DNA of 64,000 nucleotides, taken from Pontederia crassipes. Taxonomy: Eukaryota > Streptophyta > Magnoliopsida > Commelinales > Pontederiaceae. The notes beneath the pieces are model-generated. The model made no database searches and had not been told where the DNA came from. It saw nothing but the letters and a program-made list of their open reading frames with translations. The stretch lies in NCBI GenBank assembly GCA_030549335.1, contig JAUKPH010000026.1, positions 62,001 to 126,000 of the forward strand. Direction: 5' to 3'. Below are positions 11,952 through 23,660 of the stretch, piece by piece. Within the stretch, counting starts at the first letter, position 1, and each line of letters starts with the position of its first letter. Made by a program: the position numbers and the translations under genes.

Positions 11952-12985
11952 AACACGAGTAAAAGGCGCGCGCGCGAAATTTCGCACCCCCAGAAAATTT
12001 GCATCCGAGTCCATTTTTTCGTCCCAATCATCTCACCATGCATCAACAGGCACGATAGCGTCGAAAATTTGACATCTTTTGATAGTGTAAAAAATTTCAC
12101 ATTTTTTGACCTTCTTGGCTGAAAACACGAGTAAAAAGCGCGCGCAGCGAAATTTTGCACCCCCGGAAAACTTTTATCCGAGTCCATTTTTTCGTCCCAC
12201 TCATCTCACCATGCATCAATAGGCAGGAAAGCGTCGAAAATTTGGCATCTTTGGACAGCGTCAAAAATTTCGCATTTTTTGACCTTCTTGGCTGAAAACA
12301 CGAGTAAAAAGCGCGCACGCGAAATTTCGCACCACCGAAAAATTTTCATCCGAGTCCATTTTTTCGTCCCAATCATCTCACCATGCATCAATAGGCACGA
12401 AAGCGTCGAAAATTTGGCATCTTTTGACAGCGTAAAAAATTTGGCGTTTTTTGACCTTCTTGGCTGAAAACACGAGTAAAAGGCGCGCGCGCGAAATTTC
12501 GCACCCCCGGAAAATTTGCATCCGAGTCCATTTTTTCGTTTCAATCATCTCACCATGCATCAACAGACAGGAAAGCGTAAAAAATTTGGCATCTTTTGAC
12601 AGCGTCAAAAATTTAGCATTTTTTGACCTTCTTGACTGAAAACACGAGTAAAAGGCGCACGCGCGAAATTTCGCACCCCCGAAAAATTTGCGCCTGAGTT
12701 CTTTTTTCGTCCCAATCATCTCACCATTCATCAACAGGCATGAAGGTATCAAAAATTTGGCATCTTTTGACTGCGTCAAAAATTTTGAGTTTTTTGACCT
12801 TCTTGGCTGAAAACACGAGTAAAAGGCGAGCGCGCGAAATTTCGCACCCCCGAAAAATTTGTGCCTGAGTCCATTTTTTCGTCCCAATCATCTCACCATG
12901 CATCAACATGCGCGAAAGCGTCAAAAATTTGGCATCTTTTGACAGCGTCAAAAATTTCGCATTTTTTTACCTTCTTGGCTTAAAA
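11952..12985 (+). repeat. 6-monomer duplication, unit 1
   Basis: A 1034-bp unit (6 x 172 plus 2) repeated directly downstream. Shared markers include cttttatccgag, the tctttggacagcg change near 12250, ggcatgaaggtatc near 12738 and catcaacatgcgcg near 12903. It differs from unit 2 by a few small changes, such as the CG-tract insertion near 12143 and the catcaacagacagg monomer near 12560. Confidence 0.85.
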
Positions 12986-14019
12986 CACGAGTAAAAGGCG
13001 CGCGCGCGAAATTTCGCACCCCCAGAAAATTTGCATCCGAGTCCATTTTTTCGTCCCAATCATCTCACCATGCATCAACAGGCACGATAGCGTCGAAAAT
13101 TTGACATCTTTTGATAGTGTAAAAAATTTCACATTTTTTGACCTTCTTGGCTGAAAACACGAGTAAAAAGCGCGCGCGCGAAATTTTGCACCCCCGGAAA
13201 ACTTTTATCCGAGTCCATTTTTTCGTCCCACTCATCTCACCATGCATCAATAGGCAGGAAAGCGTCGAAAATTTGGCATCTTTGGACAGCGTCAAAAATT
13301 TCGCATTTTTTGACCTTCTTGGCTGAAAACACGAGTAAAAAGCGCGCACAGCGAAATTTCGCACCACCGAAAAATTTTCATCCGAGTCCATTTTTTCGTC
13401 CCAATCATCTCACCATGCATCAATAGGCACGAAAGCGTCGAAAATTTGGCATCTTTTGACAGCGTAAAAAATTTGGCGTTTTTTGACCTTCTTGGCTGAA
13501 AACACGAGTAAAAGGCGCGCGCGCGCGAAATTTCGCACCCCCGGAAAATTTGCATCCGAGTCCATTTTTTCGTTTCAATCATCTCACCATGCATCAACAG
13601 GCATGAAAGCATAAAAAATTTGGCATCTTTTGACAGCGTCAAAAATTTAGCATTTTTTGACCTTCTTGACTGAAAACACGAGTAAAAGGCGCACGCGCGA
13701 AATTTCGCACCCCCGAAAAATTTGCGCCTGAGTTCTTTTTTCGTCCCAATCATCTCACCATTCATCAACAGGCATGAAGGTATCAAAAATTTGGCATCTT
13801 TTGACTGCGTCAAAAATTTTGAGTTTTTTGACCTTCTTGGCTGAAAACACGAGTAAAAGGCGCGCGCGCGAAATTTCGCACCCCCGAAAAATTTGTGCCT
13901 GAGTCCATTTTTTCGTCCCAATCATCTCACCATGCATCAACATGCGCGAAAGCGTCAAAAATTTGGCATCTTTTGACAGCGTCAAAAATTTCGCATTTTT
14001 TTACCTTCTTGGCTGAAAA
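12986..14019 (+). repeat. 6-monomer duplication, unit 2
   Basis: Tandem partner of 11952-12985 at an offset of 1034 bp. It ends with a cgcatttttttacc monomer whose following segment reads acacgtgtaaaagg. Left and right units are close to identical, which suggests a recent event. The monomer near 13600 reads catcaacaggcatgaaagcataaa where unit 1 reads catcaacagacaggaaagcgtaaa, a sign of later exchange or conversion. Confidence 0.85.
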
Positions 14020-14689
14020 CACGTGTAAAAGGCGCGCGCGCGAAATTTCGCACCCCCAGAAAATTTGCATCCGAGTCCATTTTTTCGTCCCAATCATCTC
14101 ACCATGCATCAACAGGCACGATAGCGTCAAAAATTTGGCATCTTTTGATAGTGTAAAAAATTTCGCATTTTTTGACCTTCTTGGCTGAAAACACGAGTAA
14201 AAAGCGCTGCGCGCGAAATTTCGCACCCCCGAAAAATTTTCATCCGAGTCCATTTTTTCGTCCCAATCATCTCACCATGCATTAACAAGCACGAAAGCAT
14301 AAAAAATTTGGCATCTTTTGACAGTGTCAAAAATTCCGCATTTTTTGACCTTCTTGGCTGAAAACACGAGTAAAAGGCACGCGCGCGAAATTTCGCACCC
14401 CCGGAAAATTTGCATCCGAGTCCATTTTTTCGTCCCAATCATCTCACCATGCATCAACAGGCACGATAGCGTCGAAAATTTGGCATCTTTTGACAGCGTC
14501 AAAAATTTCGCGTTTTTTCACCTTCTTGGCTGAAAACACGAGGAACAAGCGCGGGCGCGAAATTTCGCACCCCAGGAAAATTTTCATCCGAGTCCATTTT
14601 TTCGTCCCAATCATCTCACCATGCATCAACAGGCACGATAGCGTCGAAAATTTGGCATCTTTTGACAGCGTCAAAAATTTCGCATTTTT
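14020..14689 (+). repeat. Four monomers related to the 15-mer HOR
   Basis: These monomers include one gaggaacaagcgcgggcgc monomer near 14540, the marker of the 15-mer HOR, preceded by a gacagtgtcaaaaattccgc monomer. The order resembles part of the HOR at 3970-4390, but the copies are more diverged than the HOR copies are from each other. They pass directly into the first copy of the large segmental duplication near 14690. Confidence 0.75.
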
Positions 14690-15420
14690 TGACCTTCTTG
14701 GCTGAAAAGACGAGTAAAAGGCGCGCGCGCGAAATTTCGCACCCCCAGAAAATTTGCGCCTGAGTCCTTTTTTTCGTCCCAATGATCTCACCATGCATCA
14801 ATAGGCACGAAAGCGTCAAAAATTTGGAATCTTTTGACAGCGTCAAAAACTTCGCATTTTTTGACCTTCTTGGCTGAAAACACGAGTAAAAAGCGCGCGC
14901 GCGAAATTTCGCACCCCCAGAAAATTTTTCATCCGAGTCCATTTTTTCGTCCCAATCATCTCACCATGCATCAACAGGCACGATAGCGTCGAAAATTTGG
15001 CATCTTTTGATAGCGTAAAAAATTTCGCGTTTTTTGACCTTCTTGGCTGAAAACACGAGTAAAAAGCGCGCGCGCGAAATTTCGCACCTCCGGAAAATTT
15101 TCATCCGAGTCCATTTTTTCGTCCCAATCATCTCACCATGCATCAACAGGCACGAAAGCATCGAAAATTTGGTATCTTTTGACAGCGTAAAAAATTTGGC
15201 ATTTTTTGACCTTCTTGGCTGAAAACACGAGTAAAAGGTGCGCGCGCGAAATTTCGCACCCCCGGAAAATTTGCATCCGAGTCCATTTTTTCGTCCCAAT
15301 CATCTCACCATGCATCAACAGGCACGAAAGCATCGAAAATTTGACATCTTTTGACAGCGTCAAAAATTTAGCGTTTTTTGACCTTCTTGACTGAAAACAC
15401 GAGTAAAAGGCGCGCGCGCG

Positions 15421-15476
15421 AAATTTCGCACCCCCGAAAAATTTGCGGAAATTTCGCGCCCCCGAAAAATTTGCGC
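15421..15476 (+). repeat. 28-bp tandem duplication within one monomer
   Basis: Two adjacent 28-bp copies start at 15421 and 15449, each running from AAATTTCGC through the C5 run to the next AAATTTGCG. Only one copy exists at the matching place in D2 (near 31985). The duplicated piece spans core 3 to core 4 plus flanking bases, so this is a local gain driven by the internal AAATTT elements. One copy has mutated cgcac to cgcgc. Confidence 0.92.
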
Positions 15477-17334
15477 CTGAGTCCTTTTTTTTCGTCCCAA
15501 TCATCTCACCATTCATCAACAGGCACGAAGGTAAAAAAAATTTGGCATCTTTTGCCTGCGTCAAAAATTTCGAGTTTTTTGACCTTCTTGGCTGAAAACA
15601 CGAGTAAAAGGCGCGCGCGCGAAATTTCGCACCGCCGAAAAATTTGCGCCTGAGTCCTTTTTTTTGTCCCAATGATCTCACCATGCATCAATAGGCACGA
15701 AAGCGTCGAAAATTTGGCATCTTTTGACAGCGTAAAAAATTTCGCATTTTTTGACCTTCTTGGCTGAAAACACGAGTAAAAAGCGCGCACGCAAAATTTC
15801 GCACCTCCGGAAAATTTTCATCCGAGTCCATTTTTTCATCCCAATCATCTCACCATGCATCAACAGGCACTAAAGCGTCAAAAATTTGGCATCTTTTGAC
15901 AGCGTCAAAAATTTCGCATTTTTTGACCTTCTTGGCTGAAAACACGAGTAAAAGGCGCGCGCGCGAAATTTCGCACCCCCAGAAAATTTGCATCCGAGTC
16001 CATTTTTTCGTCCCAATCATCTCACCATGCATCAACAGGCACGATAGCGTCGAAAATTTGGCATCTTTTGATAGCGTAAAAAATTTCGCGTTTTTTGACC
16101 TTCTTGGCTGAAAACACGAGTAAAAAGCACGCGCGCGAAATTTCGCACTCCCGGAAAATTTTCATCCGAGTCCATTTTTTCGTCCCAATCATCTCACCAT
16201 GCATCAACAGGCACGAAAGCATCGAAAATTTGGCATCTTTTGATAGCGTCAAAAATTTAGCGTTTTTTGACCTTCTTGACTCAAAACACGAGTAAAAGGC
16301 GCGCGCGCGAAATTTCGCACCCCCGAAAAATTTGCGCCTGAGTCCTTTTTTTCGTCCTAATCATCTCACCATTCATCAACAGGCACGAAAGTGTAAAATA
16401 TTTGGCATCTTTTGACAGCGTCAAAAATTTCGCATTTTTTAACCTTCTTGGCTGAAAAGACGAGTAAAAGGCGCGCGCTGCGAAATTTCGCACCCCTAGA
16501 AAATTTGCGCCTGAGTCCTTTTTTTCGTCCCAACGATCTCACTATGCATCGATAGGCACGAAAGCGTCAAAAATTTGGCATCTTTTCACATCGTAAAAAA
16601 TTTCGCATTTTTTGACCTTCTTGGCTGAAAACACGAGTAAAAGGCACGCGCGCGAAATTTCGCACCCCGGAAAAATTTGCATCCGAGTCCATTTTTTCGT
16701 CCCAATCATCTCACCATGCATCAACAGGCACGATAGCGTCGAAAGTTTGGCATCTTTTGACAGCGTCAAAAATTTCGCGTTTTTTGACCTTCTTGGCTGA
16801 AAACACGAGGAACAAGCGCGGGCGCAAAATTTCGCACCCCGGAAAATGTTCATCCGAGTCCATTTTTTCGTCCCAATCATCTCACCATGCATCAACAGGC
16901 ACGAAAGCGTCGAAAATTTGGCATCTTTCGACAGCGTAAAAAATTTGGCATTTTTTGACGTTCTTGGCTGAAAACACGAGTAAAAGGCGCGCGCGCGAAA
17001 TTTCGCACCCCCGGAAAATTTGCATCCGAGTCCATTTTTTCGTCCCAATCATCTCACCATGCATCAACAGGCACGAAAGCATCGAAAATTTGGCATCTTT
17101 TGACAGCGTCAAAAATTTAGCGTTTTTTGACCTTCTTGACTGAAAACACGAGTAAAAGGCGCGCTTGAAATTTCGCACCCCCGAAAAATTTGCTCCTGAG
17201 TCCTTTTTTTTCGTCCCAATCATCTCACCATTCATCAACAGGCACAAAGGTATCAAAAATTTGGCATCTTTTGACTGCGTCAAAAATTTCGAGTTTTTTG
17301 ACCTTCTTGGCTGAAAACACGAGTAAAAGGCGCG

Positions 17335-18539
17335 CGCGAAATTTCGCACCCCCGAAAAATTTGCGCCTGAGTCCTTTTTTTCGTCCCAATGATCTCACCA
17401 TGCATCAATAGGCACGAAAGCGTAAAAAATTTGGCATCTTTTGACAGCGTAAAAAATTTCGTGTTTTTTGACCTTCTTGGCTGAAAACACGAGTAAAAGG
17501 CGCGCGCGCGAAATTTCGCACCCCCAGAAAATTTGCATTCGAGTCCATTTTTTCGTCCCAATCATCTCATCATGCATCAACAGGCACGATAGCGTCGAAA
17601 ATTTGACATCTTTTGATAGTGTAAAAAATTTCACATTTTTTGACCTTCTTGGCTGAAAACACGAGTAAAAAGCGCGCGCGCGAAATTTTGCACCCCCGGA
17701 AAACTTTCATCCGAGTCCATTTTTTCGTCCTACTCATCTCACCATGCATCAATAGGCAGGAAAGCGTCGAAAATTTGGCATCTTTTGACAGCGTCAAAAA
17801 TTTCGCATTTTTTGACCTTCTTGGCTGAAAACATGAGTAAAAAGCGCGCACGCGAAATTTCGCACCACCGGAAAATTTTCATCCGAGTCCATTTTTTCGT
17901 CCCAATCATCTCACCATGCATCAATAGGCACGAAAGCATCGAAAATTTGACATCTTCTGACAGCGTCAAAAATTTAGCGTTTTTTGACCTTCTTGACTCA
18001 AAACACGAGTAAAAGGCGCGCGCGCGAAATTTCGCACCCCCGAAAAATTTGCGCCTGAGTCCTTTTTTTTCGTCCCAATCATCTCACCATTCATCAACAG
18101 GCACGAAGGTATAAAAAATTTGGCATCTTTTGCCTGCGTCAAAAATTTCGAGTTTTTTGACCTTGTTGGCTGAAAACACGAGTAAAAGGCGCGCGCGCGA
18201 AATTTCGCACCGCCGAAAAATTTGCGCCTGAGTCCTTTTTTTTGTCCCAATGATCTCACCATGCATCAATAGGCACGAAAGCGTCGAAAATTTGGCATCT
18301 TTGGACAGCGTAAAAAATTTCGCGTTTTTTGACCTTCTTGGCTGAAAACACGAGTAAAAAGCGCGCACGCAAAATTTCGCACCTCCGGAAAATTTTCATC
18401 CGAGTCCATTTTTTCGTCCCAATCATCTCACCATGCATCAACAGGCACTAAAGCGTCAAAAATTTGGCATCTTTTGACAGCGTCAAAAATTTCGCATTTT
18501 TTGACCTTCTTGGCTGAAAACACGAGTAAAAGGCGCGCG
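17335..18539 (+). repeat. 7-monomer tandem duplication, unit 1
   Basis: A 1205-bp unit (7 x 172 plus 1), repeated directly at 18540-19744. It is marked by ctcatcatgcatcaac near 17567, cgtcctactc near 17727, gaaaacatgag near 17829 and gacatcttctgac near 17947. In D2 the matching place (about 33870-35070) has a single copy, so the duplication arose in D1 after the large duplication or was lost from D2. Confidence 0.9.
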
Positions 18540-19744
18540 CGCGAAATTTCGCACCCCCGAAAAATTTGCGCCTGAGTCCTTTTTTTCGTCCCAATGATCT
18601 CACCATGCATCAATAGGCACGAAAGCGTAAAAAATTTGGCATCTTTTGACAGCGTAAAAAATTTCGCGTTTTTTGACCTTCTTGGCTGAAAACACGAGTA
18701 AAAGGCGCGCGCGCAAAATTTCGCACCCCCAGAAAATTTGCATCCGAGTCCATTTTTTCGTCCCAATCATCTCATCATGCATCAACAGGCACGATAGCGT
18801 CGAAAATTTGACATCTTTTGATAGTGTAAAAAATTTCACATTTTTTGACCTTCTTGGCTGAAAACACGAGTAAAAAGCGCGCGCGCGAAATTTTGCACCC
18901 CCGGAAAACTTTCATCCGAGTCCATTTTTTCGTCCTACTCATCTCACCATGCATCAATAGGCAGGAAAGCGTCGAAAATTTGGCATCTTTTGACAGCGTC
19001 AAAAATTTCGCATTTTTTGACCTTCTTGGCTGAAAACATGAGTAAAAAGCGCGCACGCGAAATTTCGCACCACCGGAAAATTTTCATCCGAGTCCATTTT
19101 TTCGTCCCAATCATCTCACCATGCATCAATAGGCACGAAAGCATCGAAAATTTGACATCTTCTGACAGCGTCAAAAATTTAGCGTTTTTTGACCTTCTTG
19201 ACTCAAAACACGAGTAAAAGGCGCGCGCGCGAAATTTCGCACCCCCGAAAAATTTGCGCCTGAGTCCTTTTTTTTCGTCCCAATCATCTCACCATTCATC
19301 AACAGGCACGAAGGTATAAAAAATTTGGCATCTTTTGCCTGCGTCAAAAATTTCGAGTTTTTTGACCTTGTTGGCTGAAAACACGAGTAAAAGGCGCGCG
19401 CGCGAAATTTCGCACCGCCGAAAAATTTGCGCCTGAGTCCTTTTTTTTGTCCCAATGATCTCACCATGCATCAATAGGCACGAAAGCGTCGAAAATTTGG
19501 CATCTTTTGACAGCGTAAAAAATTTCGCGTTTTTTGACCTTCTTGGCTGAAAACACGAGTAAAAAGCGCGCACGCAAAATTTCGCACCTCCGGAAAATTT
19601 TCATCCGAGTCCATTTTTTCGTCCCAATCATCTCACCATGCATCAACAGGCACTAAAGCGTCAAAAATTTGGCATCTTTTGACAGCGTCAAAAATTTCGC
19701 ATTTTTTGACCTTCTTGGCTGAAAACACGAGTAAAAGGCGCGCG
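18540..19744 (+). repeat. 7-monomer tandem duplication, unit 2
   Basis: Tandem partner of 17335-18539 at offset 1205. All the rare markers of unit 1 recur (ctcatcatgcatcaac, cgtcctactc, gaaaacatgag, gacatcttctgac and the cttgttggctg change near 19367). Only a handful of differences are visible, including tctttggacagcg near 18300 against tcttttgacagcg near 19505. Confidence 0.9.
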
Positions 19745-21200
19745 CGCGAAATTTCGCACCCCCAGAAAATTTGCATCCGAGTCCATTTTTTCGTCCCAAT
19801 CATCTCACCATGCATCAACAGGCACGATAGCGTCGAAAATTTGGCATCTTTTGATAGCGTAAAAAATTTCGCGTTTTTTGACCTTCTTGGCTGAAAACAC
19901 GAGTAAAAAGCGCGCGCGCGAAATTTCGCACCTCCGGAAAATTTTCATCCGAGTCCATTTTTTCGTCCCAATCATCTCACCATGCATCAACAGGCACGAA
20001 AGCATCGAAAATTTGGTATCTTTTGACAGCGTAAAAAATTTGGCATTTTTTGACCTTCTTGGCTGAAAACACGAGTAAAAGGTGCGCGCGCGAAATTTCG
20101 CACCCCCGGAAAATTTGCATCCGAGTCCATTTTTTCGTCCCAATCATCTCACCATGCATCAACAGGCACGAAAGCGTCGAAAATTTGGCATCTTTTGACA
20201 GCGTAAAAAATTTGGCATTTTTTGACCTTCTTGGCTGAAAACACGAGTAAAAGGCGCGCGCGCGAAATTTCGCACCCCCGGAAAATTTGCATCCGAGTCC
20301 ATTTTTTCGTCCCAATCATCTCACCATGCATCAACAGGCACGAAAGCATAAAAAATTTGGCATCTTTTGACAGCGTCAAAAATTTAGCATTTTTTGACCT
20401 TCTTGCCTGAAAACACGAGTAAAAGGCGCGCGCGCGAAATTTCGCACCCCCGAAAAATTTGCGCCTGAGTCCTTTTTTCGTCCCAATCATCTCACCATTC
20501 ATCAACAGGCACGAAGGTATAAAAAATTTGGCATCTTTTGACTGCGTCAAAAATTTCGCATTTTTTTACCTTCTTGGCTGAAAACACGAGTAAAAGGCGC
20601 GCGCGCGAAATTTCGCACCCCCAGAAAATTTGCATCCGAGTCCATTTTTTCGTCCCAATCATCTCACCATGCATCAACAGGCACGATAGCGTCGAAAATT
20701 TGGCATCTTTTGATAGTGTAAAAAATTTCGCATTTTTTGACCTTCTTGGCTGAAAACACGAGTAAAAAGCGCGCCCGCGAAATTTCGCACCCCCGGAAAA
20801 TTTTCATCCGAGTCCTATTTTTCGTCCCACTCATCTCACCATTCATCAACAGGCAGGAAAGCGTCGAAAATTTGGCATCTTTTGACAGCGTCAAAAATTT
20901 CGCGTTTTTTGACCTTCTTGGCTGAAAACACGAGTAAAAAGCGCGCGCGCGAAATTTCGCACCCCCGAAAAATTTTCATCCGAGTCCATTTTTTCGTCCC
21001 AATCATCTCACCATGCATTAACAAGCACGAAAGCATCAAAAATTTGGCATCTTTTGACAGTGTCAAAAATTCCGCATTTTTTGACTTCTTGGCTGAAAAC
21101 ACGAGTAAAAGGCACGCGCGCGAAATTTCGCACCCCCGGAAAATTTGCATCCGAGTCCATTTTTTCGTCCCAATCATCTCACCATGCATCAACAGGCACG

Positions 21201-21375
21201 ATAGCGTCAAAAATTTCGCGTTTTTTGACCTTCTTGGCTGAAAACACGAGGAACAAGCGCGGGCGCGAAATTTCGCACCCCTGGAAAATTTGCATCCGAG
21301 TCCATTTTTTCGTCCCAATCATCTCACCATGCATCAACAGGCACGATAGCGTCAAAAATTTCGCGTTTTTTGACC
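21201..21375 (+). repeat. Two 145-bp monomers lacking one 27-bp subunit
   Basis: Near 21204 and 21349 the sequence passes from gatagcgtc directly into aaaaatttcgcgttttttgacc, so one of the two 27-bp subunits is missing. The two junctions are 145 bp apart (172 minus 27). Both monomers carry gaggaacaagcgcgggcgc. The same pair occurs in D2 at 37901-38075, so the loss predates the large duplication; the side-by-side pair suggests that one short monomer was then itself duplicated. Confidence 0.92.
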
Positions 21376-22539
21376 TTCTTGGCTGAAAACACGAGGAACA
21401 AGCGCGGGCGCGAAATTTAGCACCCCTGGAAAATTTTCATCCGAGTCCATTTTTTCGTCCCAATCATCTCACCATGCATCAACAGGCACGATAGCGTCGA
21501 AAATTTGGCATCTTTTGACAGCGTCAAAAATTTCGCGTTTTTTGACCTTCTTGGCTGAAAAGACGAGTAAAAGGCGCGCGCGCGAAATTTCGCACCTCCG
21601 GAAAATTTTCATCCGAGTCCATTTTTTCGTCCCAATCATTTCACCATGCATCAACAGGCATGAAAGCGTAAAAAAATTGGCATCTTTTGACAGCGTAAAA
21701 AATTTCGCCTTTTTTGACCTTCTTGGCAGAAAAAACGAGTAAAAGGCGCGCGCGAAATTTCGCAACCCCAGAAAATTTTTCATCCGAGTCAATTTTTTCG
21801 TCCCAATCATCTCACCATGCGTCAACATGCACGATAGCGTCGAAAATTTGGCATCTTTTGATAGCATAAAAAATTTTGCGTTTTTTGACCTTCTTGGCTG
21901 AAAACACGAGTAAAAAGCGCGCGCGCGAAATTTCGCACCTCCGGAAAATTTTCATCCGAGTCCGTTTTTTCGTCCCAATCATCTCACCATGCATCAATAG
22001 GCACGAAAGCGTCGAAAATTTGGCATCTTTTGACAGCGTAAAAAATTTGGCATTTTTTGACCTTCTTGGCTGAAAACACGAGTAAAAGGCGCGCGTGCGA
22101 AATTACGCACCCCCGGAAAATTTGCATCCGAATCCATTTTTTCGTCCCAATCATCTCACCATGCATCAACAGGCACGAAAGCATCGAAAATTTGGCATCT
22201 TTTGACAGCGTAAAAAATTTAGCGTTTTTTGACCTTCTTGACTGAAAACACGAGTAAAAGGCGCGCGCGCGAAATTTCGCACCCCCGAAAAATTTGCGCC
22301 TGAGTCCTTTTTTTCATCCCAATCATCTCACCATTCATCAACAGGCACGAAAGTGTAAAATATTTGGCATCTTTTGACAGCGTCAAAAATTTCGCATTTT
22401 TTGACCTTCTTCGCTGAAAAGACGAGTAAAAGGCGCGCGCGCGAAATTTCGCACCCCTAGAAAATTTGCGCCTGAGTCCTTTTTTTCGTCCCAATGATCT
22501 CACCATGCATCGATAGGCACGAAAGCGTCGAAAATTTGG

Positions 22540-23660
22540 CATCTTTTGACAGCGTAAAAAATTTCGCATTTTTTGACCTTCTTGGCTGAAAACACGAGTA
22601 AAAAGCGCGCGCGCGAAATTTCGCACCTCCGGAAAATTTTCATCCGAGTCCTTTTTTTCGTCCCAATCATTTCACCATGCATCAACAGGCACGAAAGCGT
22701 AAAAAATTTGGCATCTTTTGACAGCGTCAAAAATTTCGCCTTTTTTGACCTTCTTGGCAGAAAAAATGAGTAAAAGGCGCGCGCGAGAAATTTCGCAACC
22801 TCAGAAAATTTTTCATCCGAGTCCATTTTTTCGTCCCAATCATCTCACCATGCATCAACATGCATGATAGCGTCGAAAATTTGGCATTTTTGATAGCATA
22901 AAAAATTTCGCGTTTTTTGACCTTCTTGGCTGAAAACACGAGTAAAAAGCGCGCGCGAAATTTCGTACCTCCGGAAAATTTTCATCCGAGTCCATTTTTT
23001 CCTCCCAATCATCTCACCATGCATCAACAGGCACGAAAGCGTCGAAAATTTGGCATCTTTTGACAGCGTAAAAAAATTGGCGTTTTTTGACCTTCTTGGC
23101 TGAAAACACGAGTAAAAGGCGCGCGCGCGAAATTTCGCACCCCCGGAAAATTTGCATCCGAGTCCATTTTTTCGTCCCAATCATCTCACCATGCATCAAC
23201 AGGCACGAAGGCATCGAAAATTTGGCATCTTTTGACAGCGTCAAAAATTTAGCATTTTTTGACCTTCTTGACTGAAAACACGAGTAAAAGGCGCGCGCGC
23301 GAAATTTCGCACCCCCGAAAAATTTGCGCCTGAGTCCTTTTTTTTCGTCCCAATCATCTCACCATTCATCAACAGGCACGAAGGTATAAAAAATTTGGCA
23401 TCTTTTGACAGCGTCAAAAATTTCGCATTTTTTGACCTTCTTGGCTGAAAAGACGAGTAAAAGGCGCGCGCGCAAAATTTCGCACCCCGAGAAAATTTGC
23501 GCCTGAGTCCTTTTTTTCGTCCCAATGATCTCACCATGCATCAATAGGCACGAAAGCGTCGAAAATTTGGCATCTTTTGACAGCGTAAAAAATTTCGCAT
23601 TTTTTGACCTTCTTGGCTGAAAACACGAGTAAAAAGCGCGCGCGCAAAATTTCGCACCTC
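22540..23660 (+). repeat. 1.1 kb segment present three times in D1 and twice in D2
   Basis: Marked by cttggcagaaaaaa (near 22751), the shortened core ttggcatttttgatagcata (near 22882), gcgcgcgaaatttcgtacc (near 22955) and ttttttcctc (near 23001). The same ordered series occurs at about 25.98-27.10 kb (offset 3443, 20 monomers) and about 27.88-29.0 kb (a further 1895 bp, 11 monomers). In D2 it lies at about 39.24-40.36 and 43.64-44.76 kb. The unequal copy number explains part of the non-collinear stretch between D1 and D2. Confidence 0.83.
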
